37,446 bases of DNA from Treponema sp. GTDB lineage: Bacteria > Spirochaetota > Spirochaetia > Treponematales > Breznakiellaceae. The notes under the pieces are model-generated. The model made no database searches. It saw only the letters and a program-made list of their open reading frames with translations, and was not told the origin of the DNA. Positions 6,556 to 15,664 of the stretch are shown one piece after another (the first letter of the stretch is position 1; each line of letters starts with the position of its first letter). The stretch spans positions 1 to 37,446 of the forward strand of contig WQWU01000024.1 in the NCBI GenBank assembly GCA_009785215.1. Direction: 5' to 3'. The position numbers were made by a program, and so were the translations under genes.

Positions 6556-7551
6556 ATGAAGAAAGTATCATTAACAGGCATAAAACCAACAGGTGATTTG
6601 CACATTGGCAACTATTTCGGCGCAATAAAACCCGCGCTTGAACTGGCTAAAGAATACGATGCGCGCTATTTTATTGCTGACTATCATGCATTAAATACAA
6701 TGAAAGACCCAAAAGAATTAAACACTACAATAAGACAAGTAGCTGCCGGCTGGCTTGCATCGGGCTTGGATCCTGATAAAGTTATTTTTTACCGCCAGAG
6801 CTCTATTCCTGAAGTTTTTGAACTTACTACTATGTTAATGTCATTCACAGCCAAAGGACTTATGAACCGCGCTCATGCATACAAGGCAGCTGTTCAGGAA
6901 AATAATGAAAAAAACGATGATACTGACGCCGGAATCAATATGGGGCTTTTTACATATCCTATTTTAATGGCGGCAGATATAATCATTTTTGATTCTGATA
7001 TTGTTCCTGTCGGCAAAGATCAGGTACAGCATATAGAGATGGCGCAGGATATAGCGCAGGTTATTAACGCAAATTACGGAACACAAATATTAAAAATACC
7101 GCAGGCAGGCGTACAGGAAGATTCTGCTGTTATACCAGGACTTGACGGACGTAAAATGAGTAAAAGTTATAATAATGTTATTCCGCTTTTTGCGCCGGAA
7201 AAAGCACTGCGAAAAACAATTATGCGGATAACAACAAATTCCCAAACTGTAGAAGAGCCGAAAAATCCGGATGAATGCCAGATATTCCAGCTTTATAAAT
7301 TATTTACAGATGAAAATGAACAAACCTCTCTTGCTTCTGTTTACCGCGCCGGCGGAATGGGCTGGGGAAATGCAAAAGAAGAATTATTCAGGGTAGTAAA
7401 CCGCTGTCTTTCTCCTATCCGCGAACGGTACGATGCAATCATGGCGGACATTCCCGCTTTGGATAAGATACTTGAACAGGGAGCGGAAAAAGCAAGGCCA
7501 ATTGCCGCCGCAACAGTAAAACGTTTCCGTAAAATAGCCGGGATCGATTAA
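6556..7551 (+). CDS. trpS: Tryptophanyl-tRNA synthetase
   Basis: 331 residues, the normal length for the bacterial enzyme, which charges tRNA-Trp using ATP. Class I signatures are intact: HIGN at residues 16-19 and KMSKS at 200-204. The VPVGKDQVQHIEMAQDIA segment (about 150-167) is also characteristic. The C-terminal helical domain is complete. The start is fixed by the protein's immediate MKKVSLTGIKPTG opening and by the promoter spacing; no ribosome binding site is seen. proC follows after 27 bases and is probably co-transcribed. Confidence 0.97.
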   Translation: MKKVSLTGIKPTGDLHIGNYFGAIKPALELAKEYDARYFIADYHALNTMKDPKELNTTIRQVAAGWLASGLDPDKVIFYRQSSIPEVFELTTMLMSFTAKGLMNRAHAYKAAVQENNEKNDDTDAGINMGLFTYPILMAADIIIFDSDIVPVGKDQVQHIEMAQDIAQVINANYGTQILKIPQAGVQEDSAVIPGLDGRKMSKSYNNVIPLFAPEKALRKTIMRITTNSQTVEEPKNPDECQIFQLYKLFTDENEQTSLASVYRAGGMGWGNAKEELFRVVNRCLSPIRERYDAIMADIPALDKILEQGAEKARPIAAATVKRFRKIAGID

Positions 7552-7578
7552 TGAAAAGTTATTATTTATGGAGTGCTT

Positions 7579-8400
7579 ATGAATAAAGTTTCTTGTATTG
7601 GCAGCGGAAATATGGGATTCGCTTTAATGAAAGGTTTAATAAAAGATACAGAAATTTTTATTACTGATATTGATTCAGAAAAAGCAGCTAACGCATGTAA
7701 TCAGCTTAAAGCTGCGTCATTAAAAACGTCTGTTTTAAACTCCAACAATGAAGCTGCAGAAAAAGGAGATATTTTATTCCTTGCAGTAAAACCGCAAATA
7801 TTATCCCCTGTGTTAGCTGAAATTGCACACATTGTCATAAAAAAGCATAATTCCGGAAACCCTCTTACGCTAGTTTCCATGGCGGCAGGCTGGTCAACAG
7901 AAGGGATACAATCTGTAATAGGCGGCAAAGTTCCTGTGGTGCGGATAATGCCCAATACTCCGGCTCTTATAGGCAAAGGAATGATTGTTATGACTTCATC
8001 GCCGGAAGTGCCGCCGGAAAAAATACAGGAATTAAAAATTATTTTAGGTTCTGCTGGAATTGTAGATACTATTGATGAGCGTTTAATGGATGCTGTTACC
8101 GGGCTTTCCGGTTCCGGGCCTGCATTTGTTTTTTTATTTATAGAAGCATTGGCAGACGGCGGAGTACGCGCTGGGCTTCCCAGAGACAAGGCTCTCTCCT
8201 ATGCAGTACAAACTGTTATTGGAGCGGCGGCAATGGTTCAGGAAACAGGAAAGCATCCCGGTGAACTAAAAGACATGGTAACATCGCCGGGCGGAACAAC
8301 AATTGCAGGAATTGCTGCATTGGAAAGCGGCGCTTTCCGCAGCACAGTAATAAAAGCGGTAGAAGCAGCATGGAAACGCTCTGAAGAATTAGCCAGGTAA
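7579..8400 (+). CDS. proC: Pyrroline-5-carboxylate reductase
   Basis: 273 residues. It reduces pyrroline-5-carboxylate to proline with NAD(P)H. The N-terminal Rossmann fold has GSGNMGFALMKGL, the middle FLAVKPQ, and the C-terminal dimerisation domain carries the family signature TGLSGSGPAFVFLFIEALADGGVRAGLPR and KDMVTSPGGTTIAGI. I use the ATG at 7579, preceded by TGGAG at proper distance, rather than a GTG six bases earlier. It is the second gene of a trpS-proC unit and ends 12 bases from the stop of the convergent NYN gene. No glutamate kinase or proA is in the window. Confidence 0.96.
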   Translation: MNKVSCIGSGNMGFALMKGLIKDTEIFITDIDSEKAANACNQLKAASLKTSVLNSNNEAAEKGDILFLAVKPQILSPVLAEIAHIVIKKHNSGNPLTLVSMAAGWSTEGIQSVIGGKVPVVRIMPNTPALIGKGMIVMTSSPEVPPEKIQELKIILGSAGIVDTIDERLMDAVTGLSGSGPAFVFLFIEALADGGVRAGLPRDKALSYAVQTVIGAAAMVQETGKHPGELKDMVTSPGGTTIAGIAALESGAFRSTVIKAVEAAWKRSEELAR

Positions 8401-8412
8401 ACCCCATTAAGA

Positions 8413-9345
8413 TTAATCTATAACGGTTACTTTGGATGCTCTAAAACGGGGAGCACCGTCACGTTTGCTCCGTTCCGGATCTTCATCTAAAGAATATTTT
8501 ACCTTCATGCCGAATTTTATATCTGCAAAATCGCAGTTGGTAACTCTGCTGTAATGAAAGAAAATGTTATTGCGTTCTTCATCCCTAATAAAGCCAAAAC
8601 CGTTAGGATTTATGCTGTATATGGTAGAAATAAGTTCTTCTGTTTCATTGATCTGGTCTCCCTGTTTATAATTGGAAACAACAGGAAATTTTTCGCTGGT
8701 TTTTTCCGGAACAAACAATTCTCTTGTAAGTTCATTATCATTTTGTTCTATCTTTTGGTGCATAGGAACAGAAAAAAATACTTCTTCCTGCAATTGACGC
8801 GATGTTTTAGTTTCTACTACATCGCCGTTTTCATTGTGATACGAAAAATCCCAGCATATAAGCATTACCTGCGTACCAACAGTATGAAGTTTCCTTACAA
8901 GGGGAACATAATCCCCGTCGCCTGCAACCAAAACAAGAATGTCAAAATGTTTATATATTGCAAGTTCATACGCTTCCAATGCAAGCCAGACATCGATCCC
9001 TTTTTCCTGAACATAATTATTATCGCCAAAGCGCAGCGGAAGATAATGACTGACAATATTTTCCCTCATTAGAATATCTTCGAATACGCGTTCGCTTTGA
9101 ACTTTTTCACCTAATTCTTTTGCCGAAGATCTTCCCTTAAAATAATGAGCATCGATAATACGGCATCTGCGCACATCTGTTTTTGTAAGAGACGCAATTT
9201 CACTTCTGATAAAATCGTGCAAGCCGCTTATGCTTATTCTGGATTTTTTTTCATGTTCATATTTATAGTAATTACTGACTTTGTAAAAATAATACCCATC
9301 ATAAAAAATACCTATTCTTAAAATATCCAATAAATTCTTTTCCAT
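8413..9345 (-). CDS. NYN-domain putative nuclease fused to a cold-shock RNA-binding domain
   Basis: 310 residues with two recognisable parts. Residues about 8-175 form an NYN (LabA-like, PIN-fold) domain: RIGIFYDGYYFY with the first acidic residue at Asp16, EKGIDVWLALEAYELAI, and DILVLVAGDGDYVPLVRKL. NYN domains are metal-dependent RNases. After a linker of about 60 residues, residues about 240-309 form a cold-shock domain with RNP1 (NGFGFIRD) and RNP2 (NIFFHYSRV). The fusion suggests an RNase steered to structured or single-stranded RNA. The usual second Asp in the central helix is Glu here (LALEAY). The start is ATG with AGGAT 5' of it; that same stretch could be a -10 box. Confidence 0.85.
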   Translation of the reverse strand: MEKNLLDILRIGIFYDGYYFYKVSNYYKYEHEKKSRISISGLHDFIRSEIASLTKTDVRRCRIIDAHYFKGRSSAKELGEKVQSERVFEDILMRENIVSHYLPLRFGDNNYVQEKGIDVWLALEAYELAIYKHFDILVLVAGDGDYVPLVRKLHTVGTQVMLICWDFSYHNENGDVVETKTSRQLQEEVFFSVPMHQKIEQNDNELTRELFVPEKTSEKFPVVSNYKQGDQINETEELISTIYSINPNGFGFIRDEERNNIFFHYSRVTNCDFADIKFGMKVKYSLDEDPERSKRDGAPRFRASKVTVID

Positions 9346-9351
9346 TCAAAG

Positions 9352-9380
9352 ATCCTATCATGGAATTGGTATACAGTCTA
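9352..9380 (-). promoter_or_regulatory. Possible promoter of the NYN/cold-shock gene
   Basis: On the minus strand TAGACT (9375-9380), 17-base spacer, TAGGAT (9352-9357), then six bases to the ATG. TAGGAT is a moderate -10 match and also contains a weak Shine-Dalgarno (AGGA), so the region can be read either way. Confidence 0.35.
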
Positions 9381-9394
9381 TTAAATTCACTTTC

Positions 9395-10099
9395 TTAATA
9401 TGCAGAAAATGGAATTATTTCAGTAATTTGCACCCTAAAACGCGCAGAAACAGCCCAGCGGCCGCCATCAATATAATACCTGGGAAAAGATGCCAGACTG
9501 ATAAATCCAGTAACTTCTTTAGGCCGGTTTCTTTCGCTGCCTCTTAACATAAAGCGCAAAGCAGACCTTGCGGCATCATCCAGTGCAGTTTTTTTTAGGG
9601 CAAGCCAGCCCGGGTATTCATCCAGATGCGAAGGCCCGTAACCTACCGCCTGAGCGTTTCTTATCATCCCCGTCCGCCAAATATTCATTCTGCGCTGCTG
9701 GTTATCATTCAAATGATAATCTGCCCATATTCTAAGACGCATATCCCTAATTTCGCTGTCTGTTACTCTCATTGCAGGATCGCCGAATTGAACAGAACCT
9801 AAAGATTCAAGTTCAAGGATTTCATCAATCTGCCTTGCTCTCTCGCCTACTTCATAATTGAATGACCAGCCGTAAATCATGGCAGAAAAAAACAGAGCCG
9901 CTTCTTCCAAAGCACGGCGGCTTGCCGTTGGAAAATCCAGCGGATATTCTTCATCAATAAAACCTGCATAAATCGGCTCAATATCTACAAATACTTCGCC
10001 GCGGATAACATACGGGTGGCTTCCCCACTCGAGCCCCTGCGCAGAAAGAGCGAAAATTACAAATATAAACAAAAAAGAAAAAGCGCCAGCACGAACCAT
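9395..10099 (-). CDS. Exported protein of unknown function
   Basis: 234 residues with a clear signal peptide (hydrophobic about 5-18, cleavage near LSAQG). The mature part is mixed alpha/beta with many Arg, Tyr and Trp residues; two helices with clustered Ala (PTASRRALEEAALFFSAMIY and KKTALDDAARSALRFML) resemble the helix seen in LPP20-type proteins, but I cannot assign it. The C-terminal strand region ends RYYIDGGRWAVSARFRVQITEI. It starts 17 bases after the chemotaxis receptor on the same strand, and a GCCGATAC box precedes the ATG by six bases. Together these suggest a motility-linked periplasmic protein; that is inference. Confidence 0.6.
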   Translation of the reverse strand: MVRAGAFSFLFIFVIFALSAQGLEWGSHPYVIRGEVFVDIEPIYAGFIDEEYPLDFPTASRRALEEAALFFSAMIYGWSFNYEVGERARQIDEILELESLGSVQFGDPAMRVTDSEIRDMRLRIWADYHLNDNQQRRMNIWRTGMIRNAQAVGYGPSHLDEYPGWLALKKTALDDAARSALRFMLRGSERNRPKEVTGFISLASFPRYYIDGGRWAVSARFRVQITEIIPFSAY

Positions 10100-10105
10100 A
10101 CTTTA

Positions 10106-10113
10106 GTATCGGC
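10106..10113 (-). promoter_or_regulatory. FliA (sigma28)-like -10 box before the exported protein gene
   Basis: GCCGATAC on the minus strand matches the sigma28 -10 consensus GCCGATAA at seven of eight positions and ends six bases before the ATG. A TAAAG sits upstream but at a shorter distance than the consensus, so support is partial. Confidence 0.3.
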
Positions 10114-10116
10114 TTT

Positions 10117-12198
10117 TTAATCTACTTTAAAACGGGAAACTTCCTTTATTAAGAGTTCGATATCTTCACGGTTTTTCACGCTTATTTCGTTAACATGATG
10201 CACCGCAACATTAATTTCATCTGCGCCGGAAGCCATTTCATTCATACCTGATGTAATTTCCGATGTAATTTTTTCAAGATTTTCGCTTTCTCTGATAACT
10301 TCTTCTGAACCTTCAAGCATTTCCTGAGAACTTCGTTTTACTTCGCCGGTTATTTCGTTGATATTACTTACGCCGTCAAGTATCTGTTTGGAACCTGCGC
10401 CTTGTTCTTCCATTGCATTGCGGATATTATCTTCTTGCAAAGCAACTGTTTTAACGCCTGAATCGATCGCTTCAAACTTGTTAAGAACATTATCTGTTGC
10501 CTGAGTAATTTTATCTATCGATTCTTTTATCTTTTTAAGAACAACACTGATTGTTTTTGACTGAGTTCCGGAAGACTCGGCAAGTTTTCTGATTTCGTTA
10601 GCAACAACAGCAAAACCTTTTCCTGCTTCTCCTGCGTGCGCAGCTTCGATTGCAGCGTTCATGGATAATAGATTTGTCTGGCTTGCAATGCTTTCCATAA
10701 CGGAGTTAATTTCCAAAAGACCTTCGGATTCACGGGCAATTTCCTGAATATCTTCGGCAACTTCATGTAATCCTGCACGCCCTACTTCTGATGCAGCCAT
10801 AAGCGATTTTACGTTGGCTTCATTTTTTACAAGCGTATCTGTAACAGAACGGGTATTTGCAACCATTTGTTCGATAGCGGAAGAAGCCTGGGCAATGTTT
10901 GTACTCTGCCTGTCAATGTGTCCGTTTAATTTTGTAATATTTACAGTTACCTGCTCCATTGTTGCATGAGTTTCGCTTACGCTTGCGCTCTGATTTAACA
11001 TTCGGCTTTTTACGCTTTGAATATTCGATGTTATCTGATTTACAGCGGCGGCGGTCTGGTTCATATTGCTTGCCAAATCTGCGCCTGTAGAAGCCAGTGA
11101 ATTGGCCTCTTTTCTAATATTGATAACAAGCTCTCTAATTTTATCCAGCGTTTCATTAAAGTAAAGCGCAAGCTCACCTATCTCATCTTTTGAATGAACA
11201 TTAATGGTATGGGTTAAATCTCCTTCTCCTTCGGCAATATCTTTTAATGTTTCTGCAACATCATGAATAGGTTTGGCAATTGATCTTCCAATTAAGAAAG
11301 CTAAAGCCAAACCAACAACTATCAATATTAAACCAACAATTATGGTAGAATCACGAATCTGATTTATTTCGCCGTCTAATTCTTTTTTTTCAAAACTACA
11401 GAAAAGAATCCATGGAAAACCTTCGATATTTGTATGATAACCAATTTTTTTCAGACCTTCATATGTATAATTGGAAAAACCTTTTTTATCTTTTAAAGCG
11501 CTTTCGACAGCGCCTGCCAGTGATCTTAAAGCGGCATTTCCTGTTTCATTTATTGGATTAAATCGATTTCTGACTAAATTATTGTCTTTATGCCCGATAA
11601 AAACACCGTTATAATCAACAATAAAGAAATCTCCAGTATCCATACTTGACTTTAGGTCACCTGCCATATCGGAAAGAAGCGTTCCGCTTTTTTGCGCAAT
11701 TAATAACCCGTTAACTGCTGCATTTCTATTATCGTTTTGCATAATAGGCACTACATACATTGCATAAAGGTTATTATTTCTTCTATTCGTACTTAAGAAA
11801 ATATTTCTTTCGCCTGTAAGTGATCTTCTGATATAATCAAGATCTCCCATAAAAACTGTATCACCATTCGAGACAAAATAAGCATTTCCGTCAGGATAGA
11901 CAATAATTAAATCTTCAACGTCAAGACGGGTTATATCATTTACAAGACTTGGCTGAACAACTTCCCAATCCATTGTTCTTGTTCTTGCACGATTTGCAAC
12001 TTCCCATAGTTTATCAAGCTGTCCGTTCAATATTGCGCTTATTATGTCGGAATTTGCATCTGTCTCAACTTCCATAGCCTCAATAATTGCTTCACTTAAT
12101 ATGGAAGAACTAATCTGCAATGACACAATTGTTATGCTTAAAGATGTTACAAGCAGAATAATCCCAAAATATAAAGGTATTTTTTTACTAAGTCTCAC
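10117..12198 (-). CDS. Methyl-accepting chemotaxis protein with dCache sensor
   Basis: 693 residues from a GTG start preceded by GGGGG at good spacing; a longer in-frame ATG at 12270 would add 24 residues but overlaps the promoter region. Order: membrane helix (about 8-30), periplasmic dCache-type ligand domain (about 35-275, with [17 protein letters not shown] and [23 protein letters not shown]), second helix (about 285-305), HAMP (about 306-360), then the signalling domain with the hairpin tip [25 protein letters not shown]. It relays an unknown ligand to CheA/CheW. A FliA-like promoter lies upstream. The exported protein gene follows on the same strand. Confidence 0.95.
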   Translation of the reverse strand: MRLSKKIPLYFGIILLVTSLSITIVSLQISSSILSEAIIEAMEVETDANSDIISAILNGQLDKLWEVANRARTRTMDWEVVQPSLVNDITRLDVEDLIIVYPDGNAYFVSNGDTVFMGDLDYIRRSLTGERNIFLSTNRRNNNLYAMYVVPIMQNDNRNAAVNGLLIAQKSGTLLSDMAGDLKSSMDTGDFFIVDYNGVFIGHKDNNLVRNRFNPINETGNAALRSLAGAVESALKDKKGFSNYTYEGLKKIGYHTNIEGFPWILFCSFEKKELDGEINQIRDSTIIVGLILIVVGLALAFLIGRSIAKPIHDVAETLKDIAEGEGDLTHTINVHSKDEIGELALYFNETLDKIRELVINIRKEANSLASTGADLASNMNQTAAAVNQITSNIQSVKSRMLNQSASVSETHATMEQVTVNITKLNGHIDRQSTNIAQASSAIEQMVANTRSVTDTLVKNEANVKSLMAASEVGRAGLHEVAEDIQEIARESEGLLEINSVMESIASQTNLLSMNAAIEAAHAGEAGKGFAVVANEIRKLAESSGTQSKTISVVLKKIKESIDKITQATDNVLNKFEAIDSGVKTVALQEDNIRNAMEEQGAGSKQILDGVSNINEITGEVKRSSQEMLEGSEEVIRESENLEKITSEITSGMNEMASGADEINVAVHHVNEISVKNREDIELLIKEVSRFKVD

Positions 12199-12231
12199 AA
12201 TAAACCCCCATTTTTTTCTATCTTCGTATAA

Positions 12232-12259
12232 ATATCGGCATTTGTCAAGAAAAACTGTT
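12232..12259 (-). promoter_or_regulatory. FliA (sigma28)-like promoter of the chemotaxis receptor
   Basis: On the minus strand AACAGTTT (12252-12259), 12 bases, then GCCGATAT (12232-12239). The sigma28 consensus is TAAAGTTT-N11-GCCGATAA, so the -10 matches at seven of eight and the -35 at six of eight, with one extra spacer base. A sigma70-like TTGACA overlaps it. Chemotaxis genes are commonly FliA-dependent, which supports the reading. Confidence 0.45.
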
Positions 12260-12278
12260 AAATATTTCAAATTTAATA

Positions 12279-12306
12279 TTGATATTAACTAATTTTTTAC
12301 TATAAT
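12279..12306 (+). promoter_or_regulatory. Promoter of the MFS transporter gene
   Basis: TTGATA (12279-12284), 16-base spacer, TATAAT (12301-12306). The ATG at 12319 is only 12 bases beyond the -10 and has no Shine-Dalgarno, so the mRNA would have a leader of about five bases or none. Confidence 0.5.
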
Positions 12307-12318
12307 TAAATTTACTAT

Positions 12319-13542
12319 ATGCGTAATGTTGTCTTTTTGGGCTTGATAAGCTTTTTTACAGATTTTAGCACCGAAATGGTATACCCGTTGATTCCGCTTT
12401 ATCTTGTTGGAACATTCGGCGCAACTCATATCCTTGTCGGTATTATAGAAGGAATTGCCGAAAGCCTTGCAAGCCTATTAAAAGTTTACAGCGGTTATCT
12501 TACTGACAGATTTAAAAAGAAAAAAGCTCTTGCATTTTCCGGATATGCAGCAGGTTTATTTTACAAATTTGCGTTGATTTTTGCGGCTTCATGGATTGGA
12601 ATTTTAGGGGCAAGAGTACTTGACCGTTTAGGCAAAGGGATACGCACAGCTCCCCGCGATGTCCTTGTAAGTGAAAGCACAGACAAGGAAAACATGGGCA
12701 AGGCATTCGGCCTTCATAAAGCGCTGGACATGTTCGGCGCAGGTCTTGGAATATTGGTTGTTTACCTTCTTATAAGCCATTCCGGCGGAAACTACGATTA
12801 CAAACGTTTATTTTTATTTTCGGCTATACCGGCAGTTCTTGGGCTTTTCATGTTCTTCTTTGTTAAGGAAAAAAAATCCGGTTTAACTGCTGCCGCTGCG
12901 GGCACCGTTAATGCTGATACCGTAAAAAAAGAAAAACCTGTTCGTCCGCCGTTCTGGAAAAACATCGATAAAATCGACGGCCAGTTAAAATTGTACTTAT
13001 TGGTTGTTTTCATTTTCACGCTTGGGAACTCTTCCAAGGCATTTATGATTTTAAAAGCAAGCGATGCCGGTTTTAATGAAGTTAATGTAATTTTACTCTT
13101 TTTTATATATCACGCTGTTGCAGCTATTTTGTCAGTGCCAATGGGAAAATTATCTGACAAAATCGGGCGTAAAAACCTTCTTGTACCAGGTTACATTATA
13201 TTTGCCGTGTGTTACATTGGATTCGCTTTTGCAGAAACAAAAATGGCAATGATTTCGCTTTTTTCCCTATACGGACTTTATACAGCAATGATTACAGGAG
13301 TTGAACGGGCATTTGTAGCAGAGATTGCGCCGGAAAATTTAAAGGGAACCATGCTTGGACTTCATTCTACAATTGCAGGAATAGCGTTATTACCGGCAAG
13401 TATTATTGCCGGTATTTTATGGACAGGTTTTGGATCCTCTGTTCCGTTTATCTTTGGCGCAAGTTTATCATTGCTTGCCGCTGTATTACTGTTTATATTT
13501 ATGACGCCAAAAAAGGTTATTTCTTCCCGGAGTACAGGGTAA
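12319..13542 (+). CDS. Major facilitator superfamily transporter
   Basis: 407 residues with about 11-12 membrane helices. The loop between helices 2 and 3 has the MFS motif in YSGYLTDRFKKKKALAFSGY, and LDRLGKGIRTAPRDVLVSES follows helix 4, a segment seen in a widespread MFS subgroup of unknown substrate. The matching second-half loop is GKLSDKIGRKNLLVPGY (about 275-292). A basic cytoplasmic linker of about 40 residues (about 180-220) separates the halves. The substrate cannot be stated. The gene is divergent from the chemotaxis receptor. Its last 26 bases overlap the end of the convergent cyclase gene, so no terminator fits between them. Confidence 0.88.
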   Translation: MRNVVFLGLISFFTDFSTEMVYPLIPLYLVGTFGATHILVGIIEGIAESLASLLKVYSGYLTDRFKKKKALAFSGYAAGLFYKFALIFAASWIGILGARVLDRLGKGIRTAPRDVLVSESTDKENMGKAFGLHKALDMFGAGLGILVVYLLISHSGGNYDYKRLFLFSAIPAVLGLFMFFFVKEKKSGLTAAAAGTVNADTVKKEKPVRPPFWKNIDKIDGQLKLYLLVVFIFTLGNSSKAFMILKASDAGFNEVNVILLFFIYHAVAAILSVPMGKLSDKIGRKNLLVPGYIIFAVCYIGFAFAETKMAMISLFSLYGLYTAMITGVERAFVAEIAPENLKGTMLGLHSTIAGIALLPASIIAGILWTGFGSSVPFIFGASLSLLAAVLLFIFMTPKKVISSRSTG

Positions 13543-15031
13543 ATTCCATTTTTTCTTTATTCTGTGTAAGCATATTTAACCACAAATTTTTCTTTTTTGT
13601 AATTTCTTTGCTTTTACGCCCTATGTTACGGAGTTTATCATAAATAGCAGCTCCGTTTTTTGCTGCATTCCATGTTTTATAATGATCGCCATGAAAAATA
13701 GTCGCAGCTTTTTCATCAACTTCTTTATCTATGTGTTTTTCAAACGCATTAAGCAAAAGCTGATACTTGTCTGTAATTCCCCTAAGGTAATCAAGGGTAA
13801 GCCTGTCAAAACCCTGTATCTTCTCGCTTATCGCAAGCAGATTATTTAAAAATTCAATAGCAAGATAATAGTCTTCGTTTACACAATATGATTTCATAGC
13901 AAGACGGCAAAGCTGCACATAAGATTCGTTAGTCACTGTCTGCATCCCCTGAATTGGCACAGGCGGCGTTACAGTAAACTTTGGCATACACTGAGCCACT
14001 CTTGTAAGCAGTTCCATTAAATCCTGATAAATGCGCTGTTCCCAAAGATTTTCCCTTATAGATGAAAAGAGCTTTGTCATTTCTTCTGCAAATTTTTCTT
14101 TGTAGCGTTCCGATTTTTCGAATACTACTTCGCACGTTGGAATCATTACTCCCTTAAATTCGATATGTCCTGTATCAAAGAAATATATTGAATCATTCTG
14201 AAGAAGTACGCATTTATTATCTTTATTATCTTTATTTTCTTTTTCGTAATTCATCATGACTTGTTTTGCAATCATGACTCTGGAATCCTGCGGCGATAAC
14301 TCGTTCGCTCTTGTTTGCAGCCTTGCGCCTGAATTTAAAAGGAATCCTGCAAGATTTCCCCTTTCTGTAATAATTAAAGGGCTTTGCGTATTGCCGCCTG
14401 TTATCCCTGCAGTAATTTTAAAAACAGGAAGAGCCTCTGCATTACCTGTTCTTTTTGTAGATATAGAAGGATCTCCGACAACATCAGTCTTGCCGAAATA
14501 ATCGATTATGCAAAGTGTAACCATTAATGCATCTGTAGCGCTTGCGGCGACAATTACCATTTCGTCTCCGCGTTCTCTCTGACTAATTGCACCGCATAAA
14601 GTAGAGATTCTTTTAATTTCGTTTTCTATTGCCCAATCCAATGTATGCATCATAGATAAATTTTTTCTGGATTCCATGCAAAACTTTGTATAACCGTGAA
14701 TATCGCACATGGAAACATAAAGGTTAGAGATTTGCAGAGTCTTTTTTAAATCGCCGGCTTCGGGAAAATCCCGGTCCGGTATAACCATTTCTTTCCATAG
14801 TTTTTTATGAGTATTAGGACAGATCGCAGCAAAAAAACCCCAATTCATGCGCTTTAACAACTGAAATGCGCGCATAATTACAGAGTGTGTCCATTTATCC
14901 CGCATTACAGGCTGAACAAGCTCTCTGAGTTTGGAGAAAGTGGTTATCTCCTTAGATAATATTTTTTCATATAAAAAGGAGAAGAATTCGTATTCTGTCA
15001 TCCCGCTATTAAATTCGCTAATATCTTTCAC
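13517..15031 (-). CDS. Class III adenylate/guanylate cyclase-like protein
   Basis: 504 residues. A cyclase homology domain spans about 103-280. Both metal-binding Asp positions are present (Asp110 in VSMCDIHGYTKF and Asp156 in ERGDEMVIV), as are the transition-state Asn233 and Arg237 in LLNSGARLQ. Catalysis is therefore plausible, though the spacing is longer than in classical enzymes (insert at about 180-200). The N-terminal 100 residues are a helical region of no recognised type, and the C-terminal 220 residues are helical and rich in charged residues. An N-K-D repeat (about 265-273) sits in a loop. The start is GTG with CAGGA upstream. No membrane segment is seen. Two proteins with cyclic-nucleotide-binding domains lie 12 kb away. 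Confidence 0.75.
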   Translation of the reverse strand: MKDISEFNSGMTEYEFFSFLYEKILSKEITTFSKLRELVQPVMRDKWTHSVIMRAFQLLKRMNWGFFAAICPNTHKKLWKEMVIPDRDFPEAGDLKKTLQISNLYVSMCDIHGYTKFCMESRKNLSMMHTLDWAIENEIKRISTLCGAISQRERGDEMVIVAASATDALMVTLCIIDYFGKTDVVGDPSISTKRTGNAEALPVFKITAGITGGNTQSPLIITERGNLAGFLLNSGARLQTRANELSPQDSRVMIAKQVMMNYEKENKDNKDNKCVLLQNDSIYFFDTGHIEFKGVMIPTCEVVFEKSERYKEKFAEEMTKLFSSIRENLWEQRIYQDLMELLTRVAQCMPKFTVTPPVPIQGMQTVTNESYVQLCRLAMKSYCVNEDYYLAIEFLNNLLAISEKIQGFDRLTLDYLRGITDKYQLLLNAFEKHIDKEVDEKAATIFHGDHYKTWNAAKNGAAIYDKLRNIGRKSKEITKKKNLWLNMLTQNKEKMEFTLYSGKK

Positions 15032-15098
15032 TGCAATTTCCTGATAATAATTATACTATATATCACAGGAAAATAATAGTAATAATAAGGTAAATATG

Positions 15099-15127
15099 TT
15101 GTTAATCCGGTATTTTTAGGATATAAT
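15099..15127 (+). promoter_or_regulatory. Leaderless-type promoter of the TPR gene
   Basis: TTGTTA (15099-15104), 17-base spacer, consensus TATAAT (15122-15127), then seven bases to the ATG at 15135. The same TTGTTA-17-TATAAT pair occurs before the XRE-cupin gene. Confidence 0.6.
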
Positions 15128-15134
15128 GATATTG

Positions 15135-15650
15135 ATGGAAACTGCTGCCGCATTAAATAATTCTGCCGTCGCACTTACGGAAGCAAATAAGCCTTTTGAG
15201 GCAATTCCCCTGTTCCGCGAAGCGTTAATTTTGGAGCCGGAAAACCCTCTTCTTTGGCTGAATTTAGGCATAGCTCAGCAAAAAACAGGCGATTATACCG
15301 AGGCAATCGAAAGTTTTCAGCATTCTCTCATTATTGATGATGAACTTTCTGAATCCTGGAGCTCGATGGGTCTTATTTATTATGAACTTGGCGAATTTGA
15401 ACTGGCAAAAGGCTGTTATCTTTTTGCGCTTTCCAAGAATGATAACGACCCAAAACTGTGGAATAATTTGGGAGTTGTATATTTTAACGAAAATAATTTT
15501 GAAGAAGCGCGCAATTGTTTTGAAAAATCAATAAGCCTTTGCCCTCAATATCATGATGCATTATTTAATCTTCGCGATACCTGCAGGGAACTGGGAGACT
15601 TTAAAGCTGCAGCTGAATTTGAACGCGTATTATCCTCCAGATCAAGTTAG
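15135..15650 (+). CDS. Tetratricopeptide repeat protein
   Basis: 171 residues from the ATG at 15135, built of about four TPR units. Each shows the usual pattern, for example ALILEPENPLLWLNLGIAQ, SWSSMGLIYYELGEFELAK, LWNNLGVVYFNENNFEEAR and SISLCPQYHDALFNLRDTC. TPRs mediate protein contacts; no catalytic domain is present and no signal peptide is seen, so it is cytoplasmic. An in-frame ATG at 15126 overlaps the consensus -10 box and would not be transcribed from this promoter, so I prefer 15135. The YmdB-like gene follows after 14 bases and is probably co-transcribed, suggesting a functional link. Confidence 0.85.
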   Translation: METAAALNNSAVALTEANKPFEAIPLFREALILEPENPLLWLNLGIAQQKTGDYTEAIESFQHSLIIDDELSESWSSMGLIYYELGEFELAKGCYLFALSKNDNDPKLWNNLGVVYFNENNFEEARNCFEKSISLCPQYHDALFNLRDTCRELGDFKAAAEFERVLSSRSS

Positions 15651-15664
15651 ATTTTAGGATCACA

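Noticed and set aside
8554-9072. 172-codon open frame on the plus strand opposite the NYN/cold-shock gene
   Set aside because: It is the antisense shadow of a well-supported coding region, with no ribosome site and no recognisable domain.
12198-12270. Longer start (ATG at 12270) for the chemotaxis receptor
   Set aside because: The extra 24 residues would be read from the promoter region and lack a ribosome site; the GTG at 12198 has GGGGG at good spacing and directly precedes the membrane helix.
14211-14245. Microsatellite-like TTATCTTTA repeats in the cyclase gene
   Set aside because: Encodes a short N-K-D repeat in a surface loop of an intact gene; imperfect and too short to claim phase variation.
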